Assembly: GCA_913019975.1 (NCBI GenBank)
Contig: CAJWBH010000006.1
Coordinates: forward strand, 114,285-178,284
DNA: 64,000 nucleotides
Origin: Thalassolituus maritimus
GTDB lineage: Bacteria > Pseudomonadota > Gammaproteobacteria > Pseudomonadales > Oceanobacteraceae
Direction: 5' to 3'
The notes under the pieces were generated by a model. The model was not told where the DNA came from. It did not search any database and saw only the letters and a list, made by a program, of their open reading frames with translations. Position numbers and translations under genes: made by a program. Positions 42,940 through 52,452 of this stretch are shown here, one piece after another (positions within the stretch are counted from its first letter, which is position 1; each line of letters starts with the position of its first letter).

Positions 42940-45261
42940 TTGTCTGATTCTCTGCACACTCACTACAGAACTGCGCAACTGACGCAGGAGCAGCAAGCCG
43001 TCGTTGCCCATAAGCAGGGGCATGCACGTGTGATCGCTGTGGCCGGGGCAGGGAAGACATCGACACTGACGCATTTTATTCAGGCGCGTCTGCACGATGG
43101 CGTACCAGCGCGGCGCATGCTGGTGCTGATGTACAACAAAGCGGCGCAGGAAGATTTTCAAAAGCGTCTGACATCACTTGTCAGTGGTCAGCCGCTTCCC
43201 CAGATTCGTACATTCCACTCATTGGGTCTGAAAATTTATGATCGCCTGATCACTATGGGGGCACTGCCACAGTGGCAGGGTAAGGTCCTGTCAGACGGAG
43301 AGACCGAGAACATTGTCTGGCGTTTGCTACAGGAAATAGCAGACGATGACACGCGTCAGGATATTCTTTCCCAGCGCCGCAAGTGGGTAGAGCCCGCGAT
43401 GGCATTTCTCGATCTGGTTAAGTCAGGGCTATTGCCCGCAGCGGATGTTCTGGAAACCCTCGATTACCCACCAGAGTGCCGGATCTTCACTGAACTCTTT
43501 TACCGCTTTGAAGACTGGCGCCGGTCGAATTACCGCATCAGTTACTCTGACATGCTGTACGACCCTGTGATGTGCTTACGATCGCATCCTGAGTTGGCCG
43601 ATCACTTTGGCGGTCACATGCAATGGATACTGGTCGACGAGTATCAGGACATCAACGATGTTCAGCAGGCGCTTCTTCATATGCTCTGGGGTGGGCGCGG
43701 AAATGTCGTCGTGATCGGTGACCCGGATCAGACGATTTATGAGTTCCGTGGCTCAAAACCCGAATTTATCGTAAGCCGGTTTGCGCAGGAGTTTGGCGAT
43801 GTAACGACGTATCAGTTGCCGCATACCTTCCGCTACGGGCATGCTCTCAGTTTCTGTGCTAATCACCTGATTTATCACAATCGCGATCGTGAAGCAGTTA
43901 CGGGTCTGTCGCATTCGACGACGCCCGATACGCGGGTAAAACTGCACCGGGTGCGGAATGAAGCTGCTTTCAGTATTAAGTTAATCCGGGATGCCATTGA
44001 GCAGGATGAGAACGCAGAGATTGTCGTTATCCACCGTATCTGGTCGTTGTCGGCGGCATTGGAGCTTGGTCTTCTCAAGGAAGATATTCCTTATCACCTG
44101 GATCACAGTCGTTCGGTTCTTGAGGCCTGGGAATTACGCATTTTCTGGTTATTACTGGAGATTGCGTCCGGACGTTTTGCAGAGCGTTCAGTCCGCAGTC
44201 GGGAAGACAGTTGGCTGCACATACTGACGACGCCTTTTCCAAAAGTAAGACGAGCACTCCTGGAACGTATTGCTCAGAAAATGGGCGCTGTTACTCATGG
44301 TTACGGCGAAGCCTTGATTGAGGCGCTTCCGGACGATCTGAGCAAATGGCAGATACAACAACTTGAAACGCGTGCGCAGATTATTTCAGCCGCAGAACTG
44401 ACCAATATGAAGGGTTGGCGGCTGCTGAAAGATTATGCAGAGCAGACTGAGCTGGAAGAGGGCATTCGCGATAATGCCTTCAGTGCACAGCAGAGCGATG
44501 ATCGCATAGAGACCATCCGTGCGTTTATGAGGTATGCGAGTAGTACTGATCTCAGTGCGGGTGAACTGTCAGAGCACTGGAGGTCTCTCCTGCAAAAGGT
44601 AAAAGCGCAGAAGAATCAGTCCGACCATAGAGTCACACTCACCAGTGCGCACAAAAGCAAGGGTAGGGAGTGGGATACTGTGATTATCCCGGGCCTGAAT
44701 GGCCAGTACTTCCCGTACCACCCTGAGGGGGAGTTCACGACTGCGGCGGACATCGCCAGTGAGCGCAGGCTTCTCTATGTGAGTATGACCCGGGCGCGTA
44801 AACAATTGCATCTACTCGCTCCGGACACGCCTGACAAGCCATTGCGCGAGTGCTCAGACCGCGAGATGCCCAGCACCTTTGAGCGGGAACTGGGGGTTAT
44901 CAGGTCAAAAGAGCTGCTTGAGACAATAGCGCGCGGGGATAATACCTATGTGCTCCGCGGTCAGGACGGCTATCAACCACAATGGCTGGGGACGTACCTG
45001 GCGCACCTCGGCGCCGGGGATCTGGAAGTACGTTTTGAAGTACCAGTTTCGTCGACCGCCGGGCAGGTGAAACGCCCGGGCGGTGTGATCGACAGCAAAT
45101 TCAATGATGATAAAAAGTTGACCAGAATTGTGCATGACACCCTGGGGACAGGAATTGTTATCAGTGAGGACAGCGATTACCTCAAAGTCCGTTTTGACAG
45201 TGATTCCAGGGTGCGAACACTCTCAAGAAATGCCGTCATGGACAAAATCCGCTTGCTGTGA
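42940..45261 (+). CDS. UvrD/Rep-type superfamily 1 DNA helicase
   Basis: The 773-residue helicase has Walker A AVAGAGKTST near residue 33, motif II LVDEYQDIN, motif III GDPDQTIYEFRGS and later TSAHKSKGREWDTV and YVSMTRARK. The C-terminal 45 residues (DTLGTGIVISEDSDYLKVRF) form a Tudor-like domain as in PcrA/UvrD. It is shorter than UvrD in its 2B region and belongs to a UvrD-like side branch. The only start near the Walker A is a TTG at 42940, just after an in-frame stop, without a clear ribosome site. It is probably a repair or recombination helicase. Confidence 0.88.
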   Translation: MSDSLHTHYRTAQLTQEQQAVVAHKQGHARVIAVAGAGKTSTLTHFIQARLHDGVPARRMLVLMYNKAAQEDFQKRLTSLVSGQPLPQIRTFHSLGLKIYDRLITMGALPQWQGKVLSDGETENIVWRLLQEIADDDTRQDILSQRRKWVEPAMAFLDLVKSGLLPAADVLETLDYPPECRIFTELFYRFEDWRRSNYRISYSDMLYDPVMCLRSHPELADHFGGHMQWILVDEYQDINDVQQALLHMLWGGRGNVVVIGDPDQTIYEFRGSKPEFIVSRFAQEFGDVTTYQLPHTFRYGHALSFCANHLIYHNRDREAVTGLSHSTTPDTRVKLHRVRNEAAFSIKLIRDAIEQDENAEIVVIHRIWSLSAALELGLLKEDIPYHLDHSRSVLEAWELRIFWLLLEIASGRFAERSVRSREDSWLHILTTPFPKVRRALLERIAQKMGAVTHGYGEALIEALPDDLSKWQIQQLETRAQIISAAELTNMKGWRLLKDYAEQTELEEGIRDNAFSAQQSDDRIETIRAFMRYASSTDLSAGELSEHWRSLLQKVKAQKNQSDHRVTLTSAHKSKGREWDTVIIPGLNGQYFPYHPEGEFTTAADIASERRLLYVSMTRARKQLHLLAPDTPDKPLRECSDREMPSTFERELGVIRSKELLETIARGDNTYVLRGQDGYQPQWLGTYLAHLGAGDLEVRFEVPVSSTAGQVKRPGGVIDSKFNDDKKLTRIVHDTLGTGIVISEDSDYLKVRFDSDSRVRTLSRNAVMDKIRLL

Positions 45262-45337
45262 CGGTTTTCCTCAGCGTGTGGCTTGTTATACTGGGGCCAC
45301 ATTCAGCCCAGCCGGGCAAACAATTACGGGAAACACT

Positions 45338-45823
45338 ATGACCATCGAACAAAAGAAAGTCGTTACTATTCACTATAAAGTCACTGACGTTGCCAGCAAC
45401 GAAGTGATCGACTCTTCAGAAGGTGGTCAGCCAATGACGTACCTGCACGGTGCGCAGAACATCATTCCAGGCCTGGAAGCTGCGCTGGAAGGCAAGCAGG
45501 TGGGTGACGAGCTCGACGTAACCATCGCTCCTGAAGATGCTTATGGCGAATACAGCGATGAGCGTATCCAGAAAGTACCGCACGAAGCTTTCCAGGGCGT
45601 TGAGAAAGTAGAGCCGGGTATGGCATTCACTGCTCAGACTGAACACGGCCCAATCAACCTGATCGTGACTGAAGTTGATGAAACTGAAGTGACTGTTGAT
45701 GCAAACCATCCGCTGGCAGGTAAGTCACTGGCGTTCTCTGTAAAAGTTGAGAGCATTCGTGAAGCGAGCGAAGAAGAACTGCAGCACGGTCACGTGCACG
45801 GCGAAGGTGGCGTTCAGCACTGA
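45338..45823 (+). CDS. slyD: FKBP-type peptidyl-prolyl isomerase SlyD
   Basis: The 161-residue SlyD has the split FKBP domain (VTIHYKVTD, YLHGAQNIIPGLEAALEGK, FSVKVESIREA) with the inserted chaperone flap (about 70-125). The C-terminal metal-binding tail is short (HGHVHGEGGVQH). In E. coli SlyD contributes nickel to hydrogenase assembly. The open frame begins far upstream, but ACGGGAAAC places the start at the ATG at 45338. TATACT at 45287-45292 may be its -10. Confidence 0.93.
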   Translation: MTIEQKKVVTIHYKVTDVASNEVIDSSEGGQPMTYLHGAQNIIPGLEAALEGKQVGDELDVTIAPEDAYGEYSDERIQKVPHEAFQGVEKVEPGMAFTAQTEHGPINLIVTEVDETEVTVDANHPLAGKSLAFSVKVESIREASEEELQHGHVHGEGGVQH

Positions 45824-45835
45824 TCTTCGTATGAC

Positions 45836-45862
45836 AGAGCAGGCCAGGCGCTGGTCTGCTCT
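45836..45862 (+). terminator. Hairpin after slyD
   Basis: A 12-bp stem with one G-T pair (AGAGCAGGCCAG against CTGGTCTGCTCT) has a 3-base loop and begins 13 bp past the stop. No T-run follows. Confidence 0.6.
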
Positions 45863-46179
45863 TCGCTAACTTCTCATCCCTCTGTCAAAGCCGACAAATT
45901 CAGACCCTCCCGCCTTATTTACCAATACTGTACATCTCACTGCACACCACTGGTGCGCCCCTCTGAAATACCAGTAATCATGCACCATTCGTCAGCATTA
46001 ATTTGTACATCAATCTTGATCTGAGTCGTATTTTCTCTGTGAGAACTGAGACCTTCTGCGCCACCGGATTGAAGCCTTAACAAGCTGTGATAAATTAAAA
46101 GTCAGACGGTAGAAACAATCTGGAAATTTGTTATTACAACGGCAACTTTTCAGAAAGTAGGCTGTCTTCAAGCATGCCC
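45863..46179. other. Intergenic stretch without recognised content
   Basis: About 320 bp of A+T-richer sequence between slyD and the small membrane protein gene. I find no credible ORF, tRNA or clear promoter on either strand; it presumably contains the promoter for the downstream gene. Confidence 0.5.
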
Positions 46180-46197
46180 TGTTCAACAGGTTGAACA
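46180..46197 (+). promoter_or_regulatory. Inverted repeat just before a ribosome site
   Basis: TGTTCAAC-ag-GTTGAACA is a perfect 8-bp palindrome that ends 3 bp before GGAGGAAA of the next gene. It could be an operator or, in RNA, a structure controlling access to the ribosome site. Confidence 0.4.
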
Positions 46198-46213
46198 TCT
46201 GGAGGAAATGCAA

Positions 46214-46426
46214 ATGAGAAAAGGTAAAATAGCGGCGTACCGTCGCAAGTCAATGGTATTTGGTGGTCTTCTTGGTGCCGCCTTTGGCGTTGTAATCGGC
46301 AGCATGGTGGGCGCGTCCCTTGAAGCTGCACTAACAGGCTTCTTCGGTGGTCTGATCCTGGGAGAGATGATTACGTACGGTCGTACCTTTCCGGTACATC
46401 ATCACCCTCACCAGACAAAAAAATAA
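46214..46426 (+). CDS. Small glycine-zipper membrane protein
   Basis: A 70-residue protein: a basic start (RKGKIAAYRRKS), then about 45 hydrophobic residues rich in Gly and Ala with GxxxG-type spacing (GGLLGAAFGVVIGSMVGAS, GFFGGLILGEM), and a His-rich end (HHHPHQTKK). This looks like one helical hairpin in the inner membrane. I do not recognise the family. GGAGG lies 8 bp before this ATG; an ATG two codons earlier is too close to it. Confidence 0.6.
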   Translation: MRKGKIAAYRRKSMVFGGLLGAAFGVVIGSMVGASLEAALTGFFGGLILGEMITYGRTFPVHHHPHQTKK

Positions 46427-46433
46427 GAATTCT

Positions 46434-46462
46434 GCGCAGCGGTCTTGGGCAGGCTGCTGCGC
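46434..46462 (+). terminator. Hairpin between the small membrane protein and nuclease genes
   Basis: GCGCAGC and GCTGCGC enclose a 15-base loop, 8 bp after the stop. It is followed by a mixed CTGTTATTAT rather than a pure T-run. Confidence 0.4.
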
Positions 46463-46509
46463 CTGTTATTATGTCCTGGCACTGACCACACAGGACGAGT
46501 TACCTACGC

Positions 46510-48207
46510 ATGCCCGTCGCCCCGGATCTTCCCGAGAAATACTACCTCGATAACTTTTATTTTGTTCTCAATCATGTCGCGCAACTTTACGCAGACATTA
46601 TTAATGAGGACGAGCGTACCTTTTACGACGATTTTATTGCGCTGTCGGAAAGTGCACAGTGTCTATATGCTCGCTTGCTCAGTCGCCGTGGGGACTGGTT
46701 CAGGCGTGACAAACTGGCGTACGCAGAAATCCCCGATATCACTGCCGCAGCAGTCGAATTGCAGAGCCAGCGTTTTCTCGAAATCTATGACCTTCAGTCG
46801 GGCGGATTGCCCCAGGAAGATGACTGGCTGAATCTGTTCACGCGTCAGGAACTGGCCACAGCCATACAGACGTCTACCGGTCAGAAAGTGCCAACGTCGC
46901 TGCGCAAGCAAGAGTTGCTGGCACGCTTCGAGGAAAACAGCGAGAAGCTCGTTGCCGGTCTGCCTGACACGGAGATTTATTGCGTTTACGGAGAGCAGGA
47001 GCTGGACACCTTCCGGCTGCTTTTTTTTGGCAATCTTTATCAGGACTTTACGGAATTTGTACTGCGGGATCTGGGGATTTACCGATACGAATCATACAAC
47101 CTCAACGTTGCCAGTCGTTGGTGCCATCAACGTAGTGATCTTGAAGCACACCGGCTTTATTACGCTTTGCGTGAAGAGGCCGGAGACCTGAAAGATCACA
47201 GCGCAGAAAGCTTGTGCCGGATCGCCGACAGCTTGCCGGCATCCGAAGAGCCCACTCTCAGGCGGCGACGTCATCGCTTTCTGGTCGATATCGGACGCCA
47301 GGTAGAACGGCTGGGGTATTCTGATGACGCTCTCACTATCTATGAGCGCAGCATGCGTCACCCGGCCCGGGAGCGCCGGCTTAGGATATTAGTTGCGCAA
47401 GGACAGCAGGAAGACGCTGATAAGCTTGCGTTCGCCATGGCGAAGGCTCCCTTCAACGAAGAAGAGCACCAGTTTTTACTCTCATTTGTGCCGCGAAAAA
47501 TGAAGCACAACCATGAACTGTGTCAGCGTCTTGCAGAGCGGGTGTCGGCTCCCTTGGAAGACGTTATGACTATGCCGGCTGAAACGCGATTATCGCTTGG
47601 TGTTGAGCGCGCAGTGGCTGCTGCATTTGAATCGGAGAACCCCGGTGACCGGCTGGTGTACTGCGAAAATCTGTTAATTCCTGGGATGTTCGGCCTGATT
47701 TTCTGGTCGGCTATCTATGCTGAAGTCCCGGGTGCGTTTTTCCACCCATTCCAGATCCGGCCATCAGACCTTTATGAAGCGGACTTCGTGACATTGCGCC
47801 AGAAAGAGTTTGATGTCTGCTGGCAGGCATTAGAATCCGCTGACAGTCTTTTAGAGAGAGCTTCAGAAACCTATCAGCAGAAGCAGGGCATCGCGAATCC
47901 GTTTGTGCATTGGGCGGTGCTGACCGAAGACCTGATTCGTTTGTCTGTTGAGCGCATTCCTGTGGCCGTGTGGCAGGGTGTATTTCGTTTTATGCTGCAA
48001 GATCTCAGACAGCATAAAGCCGGCTTGCCAGACCTGATCCGATTCCCCGCGAGTGAGGGCTTCGAATTATTGGAGGTAAAAGGGCCGGGAGACACCTTAC
48101 AGAAAAATCAGAAAGTCTGGTTCGCCGAGTTCGAACGCTTAGGCATTCCAGCCAGGGTGATTCGTGTAAAAGACGACCCCACCATTATGGGGGGGCGGTC
48201 TGACTGA
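46510..48207 (+). CDS. FAN1-type VRR-NUC structure-specific nuclease
   Basis: The 565-residue protein has an N-terminal SAP-like/helical part (LNLFTRQELATAIQTSTGQKVPTS type), a TPR-like middle (LGYSDDALTIYERSMRHPARERR) and a C-terminal VRR-NUC domain. The latter has the PD-(D/E)xK core PDLIRF and ELLEVKGPGDTLQKNQKVWF. This is the architecture of bacterial FAN1, a 5'-flap nuclease able to process interstrand crosslinks. It is well conserved with no missing catalytic residues. It stands alone on its strand between a small membrane protein gene and the convergent leuA. Confidence 0.9.
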   Translation: MPVAPDLPEKYYLDNFYFVLNHVAQLYADIINEDERTFYDDFIALSESAQCLYARLLSRRGDWFRRDKLAYAEIPDITAAAVELQSQRFLEIYDLQSGGLPQEDDWLNLFTRQELATAIQTSTGQKVPTSLRKQELLARFEENSEKLVAGLPDTEIYCVYGEQELDTFRLLFFGNLYQDFTEFVLRDLGIYRYESYNLNVASRWCHQRSDLEAHRLYYALREEAGDLKDHSAESLCRIADSLPASEEPTLRRRRHRFLVDIGRQVERLGYSDDALTIYERSMRHPARERRLRILVAQGQQEDADKLAFAMAKAPFNEEEHQFLLSFVPRKMKHNHELCQRLAERVSAPLEDVMTMPAETRLSLGVERAVAAAFESENPGDRLVYCENLLIPGMFGLIFWSAIYAEVPGAFFHPFQIRPSDLYEADFVTLRQKEFDVCWQALESADSLLERASETYQQKQGIANPFVHWAVLTEDLIRLSVERIPVAVWQGVFRFMLQDLRQHKAGLPDLIRFPASEGFELLEVKGPGDTLQKNQKVWFAEFERLGIPARVIRVKDDPTIMGGRSD

Positions 48208-48261
48208 CGCAGAGCAAGGAGAGGAAAGTCCAGAAGACTGACTCCCGGACTGACTCCCAGG

Positions 48262-49947
48262 TCAGGCGGCTTTAACGCCCTGACTGATGGCGATATTCAG
48301 TGCAGTCACAATCGACTCCAGACTGGCTGCCAGTGTGTCGCTGTCCTGAGCTGCTGCTGTGAAGCGCTGCCCTTGCAGGCTGATCTGAACAAACGCCATT
48401 GCCTGCGCGTCTGAGCCCTCGCCGAGAGATACTTCTTCAAACTGTACAACCTGAAGATCTATTCCGGTTGTTTTGTGCAGTGCATCACCAAAGGCACTGA
48501 TACTGCCGCTGCCTTTACCGTGCAGAGTGATCAGGTTCTGACCGTCATTCAACGTCGCCTGAATCGTATGGTGCAGGCTGTCATGCTCGGTCTGATAGCC
48601 CGACAGTTCGTAGTGGCCGCCACGAGGCATAAAGGCCTGACGGAAGATGGCGACAATCTCATCACTGCTCAGCTCACGAGCTTCACGCTCCGATGCTGAC
48701 TGAATGTGCTGCGCCAGTTCTATCTGCATCCAGCGTGGCAGAGTCACTCCTAACGCCTGTTCGACGATATAACTGGCGCCACCTTTACCCGACTGGCTGT
48801 TCACGCGGATAACCGACTGGTACGTACGGCCAATGTCCTGTGGATCAATCGGCAGGTAGGCGACATCCCAGTGCTCTTCCTCGCTCTGCTGTGCAAGACA
48901 CTTACGGATAGCGTCCTGGTGGCTTCCTGAGAAGGCCGTATAAACCAGCTCTCCCAACCACGGGTGGCGTGGATGCGTTTTAATGTTCGTGCACTCTTCG
49001 ACGGTCGCAATGATGTCGTCAGCAATACTGATATCCAGCTCGGGGTCGATCCCCTGGCTGTAAAGGTTCATGGCCATCGTCACTATGTCCATGTTACCTG
49101 TGCGTTCACCGTTACCCAGAAGCGTCCCCTCGATGCGGTCGGCGCCAGCCAGTAAGGCAAGTTCTGCTGCTGCGACGGCACAACCACGGTCATTGTGGGT
49201 GTGAATGCTCACGGTAATGCTGTCACGGTTATCGACATTGCGGCAGAACCACTCAACCTGATCAGCAAAGACGTTCGGCATGGCAGACTCTACCGTGGCC
49301 GGCAGGTTGATGATGGTTTTGTTTTCTGGCGTTGGCTGCCAGACATCGATCACGGCATTACACACTTCTGTGGCAAATTCGACTTCGGTGCTTGAGAAGC
49401 TTTCCGGTGAGTACTGGAACACCCACTCCGTATCAGGAAATTTTTTCGATTCTTCCATCACCTTCGTTGCACCTTTGCGGGCAATGTCGATGATGCCACT
49501 TTTCTCGAGCCCGAAAACTTTGTTGCGCTGCACGGGCGAGGTGGAGTTATAGACGTGCACCACAGCCCGGCGTACGCCGCGCAATGCTTCGTAGGTGCGT
49601 TCAATCAGTTCATCGCGTGCCTGTACCAGTACCTGAACAGTGACATCTTCTGGTATCTGACGGGCTTCGACCAGCCAGCGGGCAAAGTCGAAATCAGGCT
49701 GTGACGCTGATGGAAAGCCGATCTCAATTTCTTTAAAGCCCATGCGTACCAACAGGGCCCACATCTGTTTTTTCTGCTCAACGGTCATGGGATCAATAAG
49801 CGCCTGGTTGCCATCACGTAGATCCACAGAACACCAGATTGGCGCTTTGCTCAGGGCGTTCGATGGCCACTGGCGGTCGTCAAGCGTCACGCGCGGAAAG
49901 GCGCGGTATTTGGTGTGATTGAAGCGTGGGTTCGTAGGCGTCGTCAT
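48262..49947 (-). CDS. leuA: 2-isopropylmalate synthase LeuA
   Basis: The 561-residue enzyme has an HMGL-like catalytic TIM barrel (WCSVDLRDGNQALIDPMT, the SIHTHNDRGCAVA metal/His motif and GNGERTGN). A C-terminal regulatory domain (GSGSISAFGDALHKTTGI) binds leucine. Length and wording match the longer, type-2 LeuA with substantial C-terminal allosteric domain. It condenses acetyl-CoA with 2-oxoisovalerate, the first step of leucine synthesis. It is divergent from an Lrp-family gene, 288 bp away. Confidence 0.96.
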   Translation of the reverse strand: MTTPTNPRFNHTKYRAFPRVTLDDRQWPSNALSKAPIWCSVDLRDGNQALIDPMTVEQKKQMWALLVRMGFKEIEIGFPSASQPDFDFARWLVEARQIPEDVTVQVLVQARDELIERTYEALRGVRRAVVHVYNSTSPVQRNKVFGLEKSGIIDIARKGATKVMEESKKFPDTEWVFQYSPESFSSTEVEFATEVCNAVIDVWQPTPENKTIINLPATVESAMPNVFADQVEWFCRNVDNRDSITVSIHTHNDRGCAVAAAELALLAGADRIEGTLLGNGERTGNMDIVTMAMNLYSQGIDPELDISIADDIIATVEECTNIKTHPRHPWLGELVYTAFSGSHQDAIRKCLAQQSEEEHWDVAYLPIDPQDIGRTYQSVIRVNSQSGKGGASYIVEQALGVTLPRWMQIELAQHIQSASEREARELSSDEIVAIFRQAFMPRGGHYELSGYQTEHDSLHHTIQATLNDGQNLITLHGKGSGSISAFGDALHKTTGIDLQVVQFEEVSLGEGSDAQAMAFVQISLQGQRFTAAAQDSDTLAASLESIVTALNIAISQGVKAA

Positions 49948-50196
49948 TGTCGTATCCGTTATCTGTCCGTTGGTTCTGAATGGGTAGTTTCAGTTGGTTT
50001 CGAGACTGTCTGGCTGGCCTGTAACTGCCTTTTGAGTGTTACTTCGGTCAGCTTTTTGAGCTTCCCGCCACCGGGCTCTGATTGGAGTCACCGGCTGCCT
50101 TCACAGTATGGATATAGTGTATGCCTGTTATTGCGAAGAATGATTGCAAATGTGCCTTTGAAAACCATTGATCGGGCAATAAGTATCTGTAATTAT

Positions 50197-50217
50197 AATA
50201 TTTATTGGTTAAATATT
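50197..50217. promoter_or_regulatory. A+T-rich dyad in the leuA-lrp intergenic region
   Basis: AATATTTA-N5-TAAATATT is a perfect 8-bp dyad 19 bp before the regulator ATG. It is overlapped by TATAAT (50194-50199) as a candidate -10. A+T-rich dyads are typical Lrp/AsnC sites, so autoregulation and control of leuA are plausible. Confidence 0.5.
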
Positions 50218-50235
50218 GCTTTTTAGGGTGAGTCG

Positions 50236-50721
50236 ATGGCTAAAACAACTCCTGTGGTGCTTGATCGCACCGACCGACACCTCCTGGAGCTCCTGCAGCA
50301 GGATGGCAGTCTCAGTAATCTTGAGCTTGCCGATAAAGTCGGCTTATCTCCGTCGCCGTGCTCGCGCCGTGTGAAAGCGTTGGAGGATAGCGGGCTGATT
50401 ACGGGCTACCGGGCGCTGTTAGACGCCCGTAAGCTTGGCCTCGACCTGCTGGCACTGATCAATATCAGCATGGACCGTCATACCCCAGAGCGTTTCAATA
50501 ACTTCGAGGAGAAGCTGACCGCCTGCCCGGAAGTGCTGGAGTGCTATCTGATTACCGGCCAGTCAGCCGATTATGTGCTTAAGGTGCTGGTAGAGGACAT
50601 GGACGCCTATCAGCAGTTTCTTTTGGGCACCCTGACACGGATTGAAGGCGTCAGCGGCGTACACTCTTCATTTGTAATGCGTAAAGTTGTGGACCGTACT
50701 GCGATTCCAATTCCCCGATAG
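50236..50721 (+). CDS. Lrp/AsnC-family transcriptional regulator
   Basis: The 161-residue protein has an N-terminal helix-turn-helix (LDRTDRHLLELLQQDG, LSNLELADKVGLSPSPCSRR) and a C-terminal RAM ligand-binding domain (CPEVLECYLITGQSADYVLKVLVEDMDAYQQF). It is an Lrp-family regulator that senses an amino acid; the specific effector is not known. AGGGTGAGTCG precedes the ATG. The divergent leuA gene is a likely target. Confidence 0.92.
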   Translation: MAKTTPVVLDRTDRHLLELLQQDGSLSNLELADKVGLSPSPCSRRVKALEDSGLITGYRALLDARKLGLDLLALINISMDRHTPERFNNFEEKLTACPEVLECYLITGQSADYVLKVLVEDMDAYQQFLLGTLTRIEGVSGVHSSFVMRKVVDRTAIPIPR

Positions 50722-50754
50722 GGTCTATACTTCGGGATACATTACAGAATCTGA

Positions 50755-52377
50755 GTGTCGCCAGTGACTTCGATCGATAAAAAGCTCACCCTTCAGGTTG
50801 TAATCTGGAGCCTTCTTGCCGGACTCGTTTTCAGCGGCATACAGATGGTGGTGGACTATCGCGATGCACAGAAAAATTTTGATCAATCTGTTAATACCCT
50901 GTTAGAGCGATCTACCTCTACGGCTGCGCTGGCACTGTATAACTATGATCAACGCAGTCTGACCGCAGGGCTCGATAGTATGCTCACCCACCCTGGGGTT
51001 GTTGCTGCCCAGGTCAGCGAAGTAAATACTGACTTTATGATCCGTCAGGGCAGTGTGTCTGGTCGTCAGGAGTTACTGGAATTCACCACCGAGCTCTTCG
51101 TGCCTCAGCAGTATCGCACGGCCAACGCCGCGCCGCCGTCGGTCATTGGGGAAGTCACGCTTTTTGCTGACAAATCTGAGATCAACGCAGGTTTCGAGCG
51201 CCGCGCAATCATTGTGCTTCTGGCAGATCTGGGCCGCACAGTAACACTGATCGTTGTTCTTTTGATTGTACTTCGTTTACGTCTGACTGGGCCGGTCCGA
51301 CGCCTGACCCGGCGCTTGATCGAAACCGACATTCATAGTCCTACTCAACTTAATATCGAAGTCGAGGAGTCGCTGGCTGGTACAGAGCTGGATGACCTGA
51401 CATCGAAGATGCGTGATCTCTTATCGGCGATGCAATCGCAGATGGAGCGGCGACAGGCCGCTGAGCAGAAAGCGAAGCAGTTGAATGAGCAGTTGGAAGA
51501 AAAGGTACATGCCCGAACGCGCGAACTGCACGAGAGTAATACTAACCTGCAAGCCAGCCTTGATCAGTTGCAAAAAATGCAGGCGCTGCTTTTGCAGGCC
51601 CAGCGAATGGCCTCTCTGGGGCATCTTGCTGCCGGCGTCGCTCACGAAATCAATAACCCTGTCGCTGTGGTGTACAGCAATATCGCGACGTTGAGTGAAT
51701 ATCTCAGTGAGTTGATCAGCCTCGCCGAAGAGTATCAGCATGCCGAAGATAAAATTAACGATAACGAATTGCGCTTAGCGCTGGAGAAAATGCGCGAGGC
51801 GATTGACCTGGCCTTCGTGAAAGACGATGGGCCAGAGTTAATTTCAGCATCGAAACATAGCCTTGAGCGGGTCAGGAATATCATCAGTGAATTGAGAACC
51901 TTTGCCGATTCTGACTCGCTCGAGCGTGAGAAAGTGCGGCTGAATGATCTGTTGCGCGAAGCTGTGCGCACAGTCGATGGCTGCCAACGGGATGAAATCC
52001 GACTGATCAGTCTGGTCGACGAGGATCTTGAGGTCGAGGTTGTTCCATCTCAGGTGAGACTAATCCTCGGCAAAATACTGGAAAATGCCTGTGAGGCAAT
52101 GCCAGCGGGGGGCAATATCGAAATTGCTTCGGAAGTCGATGATGCCAACATCAACCTGGTGATCAAAGACAGTGGCTGTGGTATGGATTCGGGCCAGTTG
52201 GAAAAAGCGATCAACCCTTTCTATAGCAATAAGGCCGTCGGTGAGGGAACCGGCCTGGGCCTGACCGTCGCCTACAACCTGATGTTAAATCAGGGCGGTG
52301 AATTGAGCATGGCCAGTGAGGAAGGTCATGGCACTATGGTTGTTCTTAAGTTTCCCAGAGATAATGTGCTCTTCTGA
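50755..52377 (+). CDS. Membrane sensor histidine kinase (orphan)
   Basis: The 540-residue kinase has two membrane helices (about 14-35 and 158-180) bracketing a periplasmic domain of about 120 residues. A HAMP-like/coiled-coil linker (about 185-285) leads to HisKA with H297 in GVAHEINNPVAVVYSN, and HATPase with KILENACEAM, DSGCGM and GTGLGLTVAY. The start is GTG with no strong ribosome site. No response regulator gene is adjacent, so its partner is elsewhere. Similar kinases with HEINNP occur in C4-dicarboxylate (DctB)-like groups; the ligand is not assigned. Confidence 0.88.
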   Translation: MSPVTSIDKKLTLQVVIWSLLAGLVFSGIQMVVDYRDAQKNFDQSVNTLLERSTSTAALALYNYDQRSLTAGLDSMLTHPGVVAAQVSEVNTDFMIRQGSVSGRQELLEFTTELFVPQQYRTANAAPPSVIGEVTLFADKSEINAGFERRAIIVLLADLGRTVTLIVVLLIVLRLRLTGPVRRLTRRLIETDIHSPTQLNIEVEESLAGTELDDLTSKMRDLLSAMQSQMERRQAAEQKAKQLNEQLEEKVHARTRELHESNTNLQASLDQLQKMQALLLQAQRMASLGHLAAGVAHEINNPVAVVYSNIATLSEYLSELISLAEEYQHAEDKINDNELRLALEKMREAIDLAFVKDDGPELISASKHSLERVRNIISELRTFADSDSLEREKVRLNDLLREAVRTVDGCQRDEIRLISLVDEDLEVEVVPSQVRLILGKILENACEAMPAGGNIEIASEVDDANINLVIKDSGCGMDSGQLEKAINPFYSNKAVGEGTGLGLTVAYNLMLNQGGELSMASEEGHGTMVVLKFPRDNVLF

Positions 52378-52452
52378 AGCGCTCCCCTGATTGAACCCAT
52401 CTCCCGGTTAGGGTAGTTTCCAGCTGAACTGCTCTGACAACGGAAACACGTC

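Noticed and set aside
48208-48261. GACTGACTCCC direct repeats between the nuclease and leuA genes as a mobile-element footprint
   Set aside because: Only two short copies are adjacent in a 54-bp convergent gap; simple slippage explains them.
49948-50235. Leucine leader peptide or attenuator for leuA
   Set aside because: The best small minus-strand frame (26 codons from an ATG at about 50170) has only two Leu codons, and the hairpin at 50058-50078 is followed by A rather than T on the leuA strand.
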